Program-made: the position numbers and the translations under genes
From: Peromyscus leucopus
Lineage: Eukaryota; Chordata; Mammalia; Rodentia; Cricetidae
DNA: 64,000 nt
Assembly (NCBI RefSeq): GCF_004664715.2
Contig: NC_051071.1
Location: forward strand, 86,435,936 to 86,499,935
Direction of reading: 5' to 3'
In this document: one piece after another, positions 1 through 9,640 of the stretch
Position numbering within the stretch: the stretch's first letter is position 1
How the letters are laid out: the number at the start of each line of letters is the position of its first letter
The notes under the pieces: generated by a model
What the model saw: only the letters and a program-made list of their open reading frames with translations
Databases searched by the model: none
What the model was told of the DNA's origin: nothing

Positions 1-178
1 AACTGCACACATCTCCCCTTAAAGCAACGTTCACTGGAGTGTATCATCAAGGGAAACCAAAAATTAGAGGACTAAACTGCGTCTTTATAAACTTGTGAAT
101 TACTTATAATGCCTCATACACTGTCTATGGACAATGCCTGTTGAGCAGTTTTCCAATTCTTAAAAAATCCAAATATGT

Positions 179-338
179 GCCAGGCGATGGTGGTGCACAC
201 CTTTAATCTCAGCACTCGAGAGGCAGAGGCAGGCAGATCTCTGTGAGTTCGAGGCCAGCCTGGGCTACAGAATAAGTTTCAGGAAAGGCGCAAAGCTACA
301 CAGAGAAACCCTGTCTCGAGAAACCAAAAAAAAAAAGC
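179..338 (+). mobile_element. B1 SINE, cricetid type
   Basis: Full-length 7SL-derived B1 with the A-box region, the 'ctgtgagttcgaggccagcc' B-box region, the cricetid-type second half 'aggaaaggcgcaaagctaca' and an A-rich tail. The second half is one of the main clues to the host family. Confidence 0.95.
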
Positions 339-384
339 CCAAACATGCTGAGACCCAGGACTCGGGTAAAGCATGCAGGGAGGA

Positions 385-590
385 GTACAGGCCTGGCAGG
401 ATGACTCAGAGAGCAAATGCACTTGCTATAAACCTGATGACCTGAGCTCCACCTTCAGGCTCCACGCGGTGCCAAGAGAGAACCAACACCTGAAAGTCAT
501 CCCGTGGCTTCCACACTTGCAATGTTGTGTAAGCGCATGGACGTACATTTGCACACCAAATGAGCGAACGTTATAAAAAGTAAACTTTAA
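385..590 (+). mobile_element. B2/B3-type SINE, diverged
   Basis: Starts with the tRNA-like segment 'ggatgactcagagagcaaat' and runs through 'cctgatgacctgagctccac' to a weak A-rich end. It is an older tRNA-derived rodent SINE of the B2/B3 group; the subfamily is not resolved. Confidence 0.7.
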
Positions 591-591
591 C

Positions 592-720
592 CCTACCACT
601 CATGAGGCGGGGGGCAGGTGTGCCTCTGTGAGTTCAAGACTAGCCTGGCCTACATAGTGAGTTCCGGGATTGTCTGAGAAAATAAAATAAAATAAATAAA
701 GCTTTAAAAAAAAAAAAAAA
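592..720 (+). mobile_element. B1 fragment with long A-rich tail
   Basis: Retains 'ctgtgagttcaagactagcc' and the B1 3' half, then an AAATAA-rich tail and a run of A. The 5' part is missing. Confidence 0.75.
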
Positions 721-1548
721 GGAATGGTATATCCAATTGGGAGCGAAAGTAAAAAAGACGCCAAAGGTTACCACACAGCTTTGCCATTCACTTCAGACAG
801 GACAGGTTTGAGCGGTGTGAGGACCACTGCTTCTTTCACAGAGTTCTAAGGCATGGCTGGAGCACTCGGGTGGATACCTGTTTCCACCAGGAGATGTAGA
901 ATATACACTCTCATTCAGACTCATAAAGAGCTATAGGAATAAAGTCGAGCACAAAACCCAGTAGCCACAGATGCAGGAAACCGTATGAGGTACTCCAAAT
1001 TAAGAACCTTGAAACTCACGCTTACACTTCATATGTGTTTTTCAAGGACAAGTTTCTCACTTTCCCTTTCAGTTACCACAGTAAACATAGTCACACTCTT
1101 CTCGCCACAGCATCACAGAGAAGCCTCCCCCTCCCCGGGTCTGGGTGGGAAACTCTCATAGGAACATTAAACTGGACCCTTCTGAGAAGGTCTGTGGGAC
1201 ATCCTCCAGAATGGGGCCATGGCTCCTCTCTCCTCCCAAGTGTGCTCCTCTGAGAATGGCACTAGATACCCCTCAGAAAGGGCCCATGGCCTCTTCCCCT
1301 TACTGAGTGGACAACAACAAGATACCTATGTAGTTAGCCTTCGTCCTGGGGTGGACCGTGAACATGCCAAGACAGCTGAGCAATCAGCACAGAGAAACAA
1401 AAACCAGAGCACAGGCAACTCTAGGAAAGAAAGAGAGGCCCAGGCGCCTAGAGACATTCACGTCTTCGGCGGCCCGGCTGCTCTTCCTGTACTTGACTTC
1501 TGCAGTCTATGGCACCAGGATAATGGTTTCAAAATAAGTCTTCAAAGC
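721..1548. other. Unique intron-like sequence
   Basis: No repeat family, splice-flanked open frame or promoter was recognised. The open frames here are short and have no recognisable protein features. Confidence 0.5.
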
Positions 1549-1640
1549 CAGGTGTGGAGGCACGTGCCTGTAATCCCAGCACTCGGGAGGATCGCAAGTT
1601 TGAAACCTGCAAGGACTACAAAGTGAGATCCTGTCTCATA
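1549..1640 (+). mobile_element. Old B1-like SINE fragment
   Basis: Contains 'cctgtaatcccagcactcgg' and a degenerate second half, ending near 'gagatcctgtctc'. It is diverged and short. Confidence 0.65.
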
Positions 1641-1922
1641 CACACACTGTCTACAGAGAAAGAGAAATATGGGCATCTACCTAAACAGATAGAGAGTTCC
1701 CAAGTAAACTAATGAGCACATTAAATACCAACAATATGGTGAGATCTAGCAGTGCTTGAGATTCAGTTTCAAGTCAGTAGGTTTTTCCCCAAATAGAATT
1801 TTACTTCCACCCAGGCTCTGAGCAGGAAGAAACTCTCTGCCCCAAACACCTCCCTACCAGGGAGATTTGTATTTTTCTCACCAACAGAATAAGATGTTGA
1901 AATTTGTGTTTAATACAATGAC

Positions 1923-2412
1923 TGTTGTGAAATATTATCTTAACTAGGCAAAGATGTGTTACTTTTGTTTATACTAGTTTGTCTCACTTTGCTTACCTAA
2001 GGCACCTGACTGGTCTAATAAAGAGCCGAATGGCCAAGAGCTGGGCAGGAGAAAGGATAGGCAGGGCTGGCGGGCAGAGAGCAAAAAAATAGGAGGAGAA
2101 ATCTAGGCTCAAGAGGGGAGAGAAGAAGAATGAGAGAAGAAGGAGGAGAGAACTAGGGACAAGCCTGGGGCAAGAAGCCAGGCAGACGACAGACAGACAG
2201 ACAGACAGACACAGAGAAGCAGTGATAGTAAGATACACAGAAGTAAGAAAGGTAAAAAGCCCCAAGGCAAAAGGTAAATAAAGAGAAACAGGTTAATCTA
2301 AGTTAAAAGAGCTAGCCAGAAATGTGCCCAAGCTAGGTCAAGCATTCACAACTAATACTAAGTCTCCGTGTCATGATATGGGAGCTGGTGAGTGGCCTAA
2401 AAGAGAAGTCAG
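1923..2412 (+). mobile_element. ERVK-type LTR, family A (copy 1)
   Basis: Begins TGTTGTGAAATATT and shares 'tctaataaagagc', 'ggcaggagaaaggataggca' and 'tacacagaagtaagaaa' with the copy at 60575-61044, which defines this family. A GACA tetranucleotide run (about 2187-2211) interrupts it. The 3' boundary is eroded, so no target duplication could be assigned. No internal retroviral sequence is attached, so it is probably a solo LTR. Confidence 0.75.
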
Positions 2413-2975
2413 GTACAAATGGCCACCCATAGGGTATCGTGTTCGTATACTAAATCCAAATACACACATAGTCAAAATGTTTCATGCCCTCTTAGGGTCA
2501 AAAAAGGAAGAAGTGAGACGTTCTTCCTATAATCCCCAAGCAGCTACAGAAGGAGCACTGGAGCCAGCCAGGAACTCTGGGCCTGTCATCACCCCAGCAG
2601 AAAATTAGAGTGACAATAATGGAATCTACTTGTTAGAAAGAATAAATGAAGGAATATATGGAAGAGAAAAGAAAACCCAGGAAACAGTAAATGCTACCTA
2701 CTAATAATACTGTTTTTATTACCATTAGCTATTATTCAGATGAAGTGGGTGGATTTCAAATATAAATGTGACATTATCAAACAAAATTCTTTGAACAGGC
2801 CATTCTTCAGCAGGTGCAAGAAATGAAAAACATTGAAAAGCATAATCCAAGAAGCACAGGAGATCAAGATAAGCCCACAAAAAAACATAATCACCGATTT
2901 CTAGACAACCTGAGTGTGTGGGAGGACCTTCACATCCAGGCGTGATGCGTTCTGTTTTTTAAACCTCCCCCTACC

Positions 2976-2978
<3 letters not shown>
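2413..2978. other. Unique sequence between LTR and microsatellite
   Basis: A-rich, with no recognised gene or repeat. An open frame crosses the LTR end into this stretch, but it has no protein-like features. Confidence 0.45.

Positions 2979-3025
<47 letters not shown>
2979..3025. repeat. (TG)n microsatellite
   Basis: Uninterrupted TG dinucleotides over about 47 bases, next to a SINE as is common in rodents. Confidence 0.97.
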
Positions 3026-3026
<1 letters not shown>

Positions 3027-3215
3027 ACAGCATGCATGTGGAGGTCAGAAGACAGCCCTGGGTAGAGCACCTGGCTTTCTATCTTCTCTGAGACAGTCTC
3101 TGTCTCCAAATCTGCAGCTCTGCGATCCCAAACACTCACCATCCTGTCTCGCTGAGACACAGGTCATCAGGCTTGTGTCAGAGCACTTCACCCCTGCGCC
3201 CTCCCCCAGCCTGGC
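3026..3215 (-). mobile_element. B2/B3-type SINE, diverged
   Basis: Reads 'gcatgtggaggtcagaagac' directly after the TG run, which is the reverse-orientation 3' half of this SINE group. The rest is heavily diverged. Confidence 0.5.
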
Positions 3216-3294
3216 ATGAGGCGTTCTTTCAGGTGGGATAGCTTGCTTTCTGAAAACATTGAGCAGTTTTCCTTCAAAGAAACACACACATACC

Positions 3295-3334
3295 CACCAC
3301 CACCACCACCACCACCACCACCACCACCACCACC
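3295..3334. repeat. (CCA)n microsatellite
   Basis: About 13 CCA/CAC triplets. They create Pro- and Val-homopolymer open frames on both strands that are artefacts. Confidence 0.97.
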
Positions 3335-3809
3335 CTTGTTCCTGAATATTCTATCCTCAAATACAGAAAAACACAAGGCTTATCTACTGATGCTTTGTAA
3401 CTAAACCAAATCTTAACTCTGCTCTTTAAAATTGTAACTTCTAAATCAAAACTGGGGCAGAGGGGAGTATTCATACCTGTGAGGCTCTTAGCAGCATCTA
3501 CTGAGCTACGTAATGAGATATCCTAATTTTTATATGAAAAAAACAAAAATATTAGCTAAGAAATGTTTTAAAAAGTACTCTGTGCCTTTCTCAGTATGAA
3601 ATTCTCTTGAAATCAGATTGCTCCTGTGGCAGCATCCATGTAGTCTCAGTCCTGAACCTGGGCTTTTGAAGATGAGTCTAGGCCAGTTTCTTTGAGGTAG
3701 AACTAACAAACAGCCTGAGAGCTTGTGTTCCAGAGACTTCCGCTTCCTGTCTGTCTTCTCTATCACTGACATCGCCAAGCACTTCCATTACACTCATTTG
3801 TGTTCTTTT
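3335..3809. other. Unique sequence
   Basis: AT-rich; no repeat or gene signal seen. Confidence 0.45.
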
Positions 3810-3915
3810 TTTCCTTCCTGACAGGGCTCCCTCTGTAGCCCAGGCTGACCCACACTCTGTCCCCTCACTGTGGCCTCCGGGTGCTGAGATTACAAGGGTG
3901 CCAGCCACTTCTGGA
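3810..3915 (-). mobile_element. Old B1-like SINE
   Basis: Reverse-orientation signature: 'ctgtagcccaggctgaccca' followed by 'gtgctgagattacaagggtg'. Much diverged. Confidence 0.6.
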
Positions 3916-4644
3916 GAAGAAAACAAAACAATGTGCTTGGGCACACGTCTGATGCCTGATCGAATCAGGCCAAAGTGTTTGGGTGTGGGAGACTTCCTGC
4001 CAAGTTCCTCCCTGCTATTTACTTACACAGATCCATTTTCTCAAAGATGAGCTCCTCAGGAGGCCCCTAAGCAAGTGTCTTTAGCAGAGATCTTGGTAGA
4101 ACAGTTCACAGGGAAAACGACCAGCACTCTCCTTGGGACCACGGGGACATGCACACCCCTCCTGCTGCTTTCCCTGCGTCGGGCAGAGACACGCCTCCCA
4201 CTGCACCACACTGCCTCTAGGAGCAAGGGTCATCACAGTCGACACTTCTATTGAGAACCAGCAGCAGAGCCGTTTTTCTGATGGGAAAATGAGACCAGCT
4301 CGGGAAATCCACACAGACAGACAGTTGACAGGAGCCGTGTGTCTGGGGCTGGCAGGTCTTCACTCTTAAACCACTTGGGAAAGTCTACAGGGGTTGTTTT
4401 GTTTGTTTGGAATTGCCCTTTGGATGAAGATAGCAAATAAGCACCCACTAAGGATACTAAGGATTTAAAACTCAGTTCCGTGAGGCGGACATGCAAATCC
4501 TAGGTTTTGTTCAATAAGCCAGAAGTCTACTGAAAAAGGAAAATGACCAAGTTTCCACAGCAAGAGATAAAGTTGTGATGAAAATTTTCAACGTTCCTGG
4601 GTCCTAAATTATTTGCCTACTTAGTGACTTCTTAGTTCACCTAC
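3916..4644. other. Unique sequence
   Basis: No recognised gene, exon with both splice sites, or repeat. Confidence 0.4.
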
Positions 4645-4724
4645 AGTGATGAAGCCCAGACTCAGGGCCTTCAGCATGCCAGGCCAGGGCTCTACCACTG
4701 TGTGAGACACACCCAGTCCTCCTG
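4645..4724 (-). mobile_element. ID-type SINE
   Basis: Reverse complement of the tRNA-Ala-derived ID core: 'actcagggccttcagcatgc' then 'gggctctaccactgtgtgag'. Confidence 0.65.
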
Positions 4725-4803
4725 GGTCCTACATTTTAACCACCATTTCTTAAAATTAAAGAAAAATAAATCATAATTTAAAATCCTAAAGCATTAGCAA
4801 TGC

Positions 4804-4808
<5 letters not shown>

Positions 4809-4876
<68 letters not shown>
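4809..4876. repeat. (TA)n followed by poly-T
   Basis: About 20 TA units followed by a run of about 27 T. This looks like the remains of a SINE or L1 tail in reverse orientation that has expanded. Confidence 0.95.
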
Positions 4877-5187
4877 CTAATTATGAGAACTTTTTACACT
4901 GGGCATTTTCAGCTTCGGTCAACATCTGTACTCACAAATTCCCCTGTACCATCTTGAGTTCCTTCCCTGGAGGTTTTGGTTCCCTCATTTGGTACTGGGG
5001 GCGACGCTAAATCTGTACCGCACCACCGACTTTCTGAGCACGCTCTGGAAGGGGCATTGGCAGGCGATCATAACTGGCATCTTAGTAGGAAGAAGTCAGA
5101 TGTTTTTTAGAGAACAGGCTTTGAACAAAAGGCCAATGTGAGGTTTTAAATGCCCCTCTTCTAAGCTTATCTGGAGCTGCGTGAGGA

Positions 5188-5213
5188 ACAATGCACTCTG
5201 GGAAATGTAGTCT
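5188..5213 (-). promoter_or_regulatory. ZNF143 (Staf)-type binding motif
   Basis: On the minus strand this reads 'gactacatttcccagagtgc' followed by 'attg', which closely follows the known long ZNF143 consensus (ACTACAATTCCCAG core, then a GCA/TTG extension). The motif is long enough for a chance match to be unlikely. It lies in unique sequence about 29 kb into the presumed first intron. Known ZNF143 sites mark promoters and some distal chromatin contact sites. Occupancy is an inference. Confidence 0.55.
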
Positions 5214-5329
5214 GGTGTAGAAGAGCCTGCCAGGGGAGTCTAGACTAACTAACCACTAACAGCTGGGGAGGAGTGGCTAGGCATGCTTCCATCACAAAGG
5301 ATGGGCTGAAGACAAGAAAACGTGCATGC

Positions 5330-5612
5330 GTCCAGGAGACAGGGATAAGTGTGTGTGTGTGCACAAAGACAGGGAAAAGAATGTGTGTGCAGAGGACAGG
5401 GAAAAGTGTGTGTGTGCAGAGGACAGGGAAATGCACATGTGTGCAGAAGACAGAGAACCTTGCGTGCATCCAGAGGACAGGGAAATGTATGCGTGTGCAG
5501 AGGACAGTGCGTGCGTGCGTGCGTGCGTGCGTCCAGAGGACAGAGAAATGTACATGTGTGCAGAGGACAGTGCGTGCGTGCGTGTGTGCGTGCGTCCAGA
5601 AGACAGGCACTT
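5330..5612. repeat. Complex minisatellite, GTGTGCAGAGGACAGGGAAA-like units
   Basis: About ten imperfect units of roughly 22-36 bases built from a GTGTGTGCAGAGGACAG block and a short spacer, with a (GTGC)n expansion inside two of them. Unit length and sequence vary. The open frames on both strands are by-products of the repeat. Confidence 0.9.
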
Positions 5613-6866
5613 TGCTGAGCGCTGGCTAGGAACTGGAGTGCTTAGGCCCCCGGGCTGCCATTGTGCAGCCTGGCTGTGTTTCTGCCCTTGGATCCGTGTC
5701 TCCTGGAAAACTCCCAAAGGCCTGACACCTGTCCCTTTTGGGTTAAGTACAGTGGGACGGAAGTCTGGGGTCATATCGTGGCAGAGTTCCCATAAAACTC
5801 AAGCTAAGTTCAGTTGAGGGATTTTCAGCAGCTGAGAACGTGGCCCAAAGGCGGGCGCCATCTCTAAAGTGAAGAACACCGCTGAAGGACCGACAGCCCG
5901 TGAAAAGGTAAGCATTTCAAAACCCCACAGTCAAACTGGAACACTACGGAGTCCCGGGATTCACACGCTCCTTGCCATGTTATTTTATCACTTAAACTGG
6001 TCACTCACCGTGGGGACAACAGGACTGATTAAAGAGACCTGTGCTCCGAAGTGACGGCAGACTGTCCCAGCTCACTGCTGCGGACTTTACGGTGTCATGA
6101 ACAGTGGACATCTCCTAGAAACCTTGCTTTCAGTTCTGAATTTTGACCTTTCCTGGGGCCAGTGACGGTGTAACAGTCTGACTGTCTAACACACTCGGTC
6201 AGAGTGGCAGTCAGTGCAGCGAAGGGGTGGCTGATGCTCTGCCGTGCGTTGTACTGCTGGCCACGACGCTCCACGTGCGTGGTGAGGGCACTAACAATCT
6301 AATACAGTTTCACTTTATGATGTGTTAGTTCATCCAAACTCAATGATACTTTCCAGGAAGGAGATAAAGGAAATGCCTCTAACACATGATTGTGTCCAAT
6401 GTACAGGTACCAACAACAGAAATACTGATGTATTTGAAGCCAGAACTGTAGCTGAAGGTAGTGAATCCCACCATACCTGGTTTGGGTGAGAATGGAGAGA
6501 AAATGGCTTTCCCTAGTTTACCCAGCTGTCAGGGATGAAGCGGGATCGAAACCTTGGTCTTGGGAATCCCAGCCCAGGAGACTCAAGGATTCCGTCCCAG
6601 GCTCCCTTATCAACAGCCGAATGAAGTCCCCAGACCGACCTGATTCTGTGTGCGGGGCTGGCATGAACCTGGAGAGACAGGAAGGGCAGGCACTTTCTTC
6701 CGGAAGCGGATGTCGAGAGTATCACACCTGTGAGGAAGGAAGGAAGAGGCTCAGCTCCTGTTGGGAAGACCAGCTGCCCCAGCATCTTCGGCTACCTCTA
6801 CCTGTCACCTTCCTTTAACACCTGTGAGCACGCCACTCAAGGCAGGTACACCCTGCCTTTAAACAC
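5613..6866. other. Unique patch that has kept CpG dinucleotides
   Basis: No repeat recognised. CpG is more frequent than in the surrounding intron-like DNA, especially at 5820-6300. A consensus-like plus-strand 5' splice site 'aaaaggtaagca' has its GT at 5908. There is no supported transcript; see the findings. Confidence 0.35.
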
Positions 6867-6867
6867 C

Positions 6868-7070
6868 CCTGAAGGGGACTGGCAAGACGGCTCAGTGGGT
6901 ACAGGTGCTGGCCACCAACCCTGACCACCACAGCCTGAGTGATCCCTGCAACCCACGTGGTGGATGGAGAGAACCGCTTCCTACAGGCTTCTCTCTGACC
7001 TCCACGGGGTTGGCATGGCGCATGTGTGTGCAGACACACACACACACAATAAGTAAATAAAATGTAAAAA
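6868..7070 (+). mobile_element. B2/B3-type SINE
   Basis: Starts 'gactggcaagacggctcagt', passes 'ggagagaaccgcttcctaca' and ends in a (CA)n run plus 'aataagtaaataaaatg'. A clear tRNA-derived SINE, moderately diverged. Confidence 0.85.
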
Positions 7071-7855
7071 TAAGCCTGTCAAAAGGAAATAGAGCTGGCA
7101 GTTTTTCTTAAAATCCATGGAAACTAGATTCCTTGAAGTATTGGCCACAGATCACCCAGTTTGGCTTTGTTAGCTGGTGAGGAAACTGAGACCCCAAGAA
7201 CTTACATAAAGACAAAGGGCCAACACCATGGTTCGAGGCAGGGCCAGACCGTGAAGCCAGCTCTACCCCTTTGGGGCTAGTACTCACTTGCATAACACAG
7301 AACACACTGTCGCCCCTTCAGAGAGAAACAAACAAGCAAACAACCCAGTATTTCCCGAGGTGTCCTCGTCCAGCATCAGAAGAGACATGGACGGGAGCGC
7401 TAAATGGATTTGTGCAAATTTAAATTAAGGAAACCCCCATCCTTCCTCGCAGGTCGCACTCCGGCCTCAAGTTACTTGCCACGGCACACACGTGACTTAA
7501 ATGTCTCTCTTATCTGTGAGTCCCTATCTCAGTAGGAGAACCCTCGCATACGGATATGGTCCAGGCTCTGGACTTCATCAACTCTGCTCTGAAAACTCCC
7601 CATGGTCCTAGCCACCTACTTCCCTGGTCTCAAGAAATACAAAAATGAGTCCCCTGCACTAATACCGACAGGCCTTCTGAAGCCGCACTCGTTCTTGGCC
7701 AGCATTCTGTGCATATGGAAGTTTCCGTGTTGTAACATTCTGCTTTCCTGCTCACTACTGGTTTAATCTCTCTAATCATAGTACAATAATTCAAACAAAA
7801 TCGGTTACTCAAAGATAATCTAGTTATGATGAGTATCTCACTTCTTGGCTGTTTC
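7071..7855. other. Unique sequence
   Basis: No gene or repeat recognised. Confidence 0.4.
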
Positions 7856-7985
7856 TTTTTATTGTTGTTAATTGTTTTTATTTGTGCTTATTTATTTATT
7901 CGTTGAGACTGGGTCTCTTATAACCCAGGCTAGCCTTAAACTCCTAAGTGCTGGGATTATAGGCACACACCACCATGCCAAACAA
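7856..7985 (-). mobile_element. Old B1-like SINE
   Basis: A T-rich head, then 'gagactgggtctcttataac', 'gtgctgggattataggcaca' and 'caccaccatgcc' in reverse orientation. Confidence 0.75.
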
Positions 7986-8065
7986 GCTGGGCTGGTTAGT
8001 GCTTAATCAGAAGGTAAAGTTGGAACAAAAAAAAAAATACTCTTCAAAAATTGGAAGCTATTTCT

Positions 8066-8272
8066 TAATGAGCCCATAAGACAGCTCATCAGGTAAGGTA
8101 CCTTGCACCTAAACCTGATGATCTGAATTGGAGCCCTGGGACCCACATGGTGGAGGGAGAGAGCCGATTCCTGCAAGCTGTGCTCTGACTTCCATGAGCA
8201 CGCCATGCACACAGGTACCCCACCCCCCACAGACAGACACAAATAATAAATAAATGTCGCTTTTAAAAATCC
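8066..8272 (+). mobile_element. B2/B3-type SINE
   Basis: Contains 'cctgatgatctgaattggag', 'gggacccacatggtggaggg' and a terminal 'aataataaataaatg'. Same group as the copy at 6868. Confidence 0.85.
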
Positions 8273-8454
8273 TCATATTGCACCTTCAACAAGCCTTAGT
8301 TGTGTGATGTATCAGATGGTAGACACACACACAAGCTCCCTGGGGAAGAAACCTTGAAACCAGCAACTTAACAGAACTATGAAGAATTCAAATGCAAGTA
8401 GAGGGAAAAAAAAAAAAAAAAGACAGTGAAGACGTGTCCTGAATGTGACTTCGG

Positions 8455-8578
8455 AGTATGACTTAACTGTGTCTTATGTAGCATAGGCTGGTCTTGAACT
8501 TGCTATGCAGCCAATCCTCCAGCATCCACCTTCCAAGTGCTAGGCTTATAGAAGTGAGTCACCATGGCTCGTTATAGA
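8455..8578 (-). mobile_element. Old B1-like SINE
   Basis: Reverse-orientation core with 'taggctggtcttgaacttgc' and 'caagtgctaggcttatagaa'. Confidence 0.6.
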
Positions 8579-8598
8579 ATGCTGGGGATCCCATAAAC

Positions 8599-8678
8599 AA
8601 ATCCATAAAAATGATACCAAACAGCTCTTGTCTTATACGGCTTAATGTTCTCATTCCATATTACATTTCCAACATTCA
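8599..8678 (+). repeat. 80-base local direct repeat, copy 1
   Basis: Aligns over its whole length, at roughly 80 percent identity by eye, with 9343-9422. Both start 'aaatccataaaaatga', pass 'caaacagctct' and end around 'atattacatttcc'. Confidence 0.8.
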
Positions 8679-9049
8679 GAAATGCTAGACAAATGTTCTA
8701 CTAACAGAACTATACCTGAGCTTAATTATATTTTAAATATATTATTTGATACCTACAACAATTATTTGCAAGTGTTCAGTTAAATTCAAAGCAAATTAAT
8801 AACATGAAATTCACCAGGCTCATGCCTCTAAATCTCATCAAACAAAAATTGAATATACACATTCTCCTTAATCTGTAGGTATATATTTCAGAGAAATTTT
8901 AACATATGGAACAGGAGATAAGCACCAGAACTTTCCTAGCATATATGTGTATAATAGCAAAACAAAACAAAAACATGGTATTTTTAACAAAAGAATTAGT
9001 AAGTACTTTGGGGTCGGTATCATTCTGAACTGAAAAAGCCAATGAACCA

Positions 9050-9180
9050 TATCCACAGGCAACAGCACTTCGGGAGGTGGAGGCCAGAACAAGACTTCAA
9101 GGCCATCCTCAGCCACATAGGAAGTTGCAGGCTTAGCATGGGCTCCATGAGCCCCTCTGATACAAAGACAGAACATCTAG
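9050..9180 (+). mobile_element. Degenerate B1/B4-like fragment
   Basis: Weak match: 'agcacttcgggaggtggagg' and 'acttcaaggccatcctcagc' resemble the middle of a B1. Confidence 0.4.
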
Positions 9181-9234
9181 GTAACGGTCACCCAACTCCA
9201 GAACCAAATGTAAGTTACTCCTAGGCCCCACTTT

Positions 9235-9640
9235 CAGCTCCTGCCCTCTGTAACTGCACGTGTCGATTCTGCCTTCATCATTATTTTAAGTACATCATAT
9301 ATTGATGTATCTTTCAACAAGATGATATTCTAGTTTCTTTGTAAATCCATAAAAATGACATCAAACAGCTCTGGTCTTGTAGGACTTCATGTTTCTATCC
9401 AATATTACATTTCCAAGACTCATCCATTCAATTTTCATGATGATACCAAGTTTCTTCCCTACAATGTGCTTAGCAATGACACTCTCAGGCGCAATCATGG
9501 TTCATGTTTAGTTACAGCCTCTCGCTCCCTTAATTTTAGGACATAAAATGGCATTCAACTACAATCTTAATTTGCATCTTCTTGCTCGTTAATGATGCTG
9601 CATAGTTCACCTTTCTCATTGGCTAACTCATGCCTTCTCT
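9235..9640. mobile_element. Possible ancient L1 3' fragment
   Basis: Stretches such as 'aatcttaatttgcatcttct' and 'ctttctcattggctaactca' resemble the 3' part of old mammalian L1. This is recognised by pattern only; orientation and boundaries are uncertain. Confidence 0.3.
9343..9422 (+). repeat. 80-base local direct repeat, copy 2
   Basis: Partner of 8599-8678, about 740 bases downstream in the same orientation. Confidence 0.8.

Noticed and set aside
3274..3474. Poly-Val/poly-Pro open frames near 3.3 kb, and again at 49.5 kb
   Set aside because: Products of CCA microsatellites.
5245..5817. Overlapping repetitive open frames on both strands
   Set aside because: They follow the minisatellite unit and have no support as protein. 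The repeat is also not a CRISPR array: units and spacers are not regular, and the host is a mammal.
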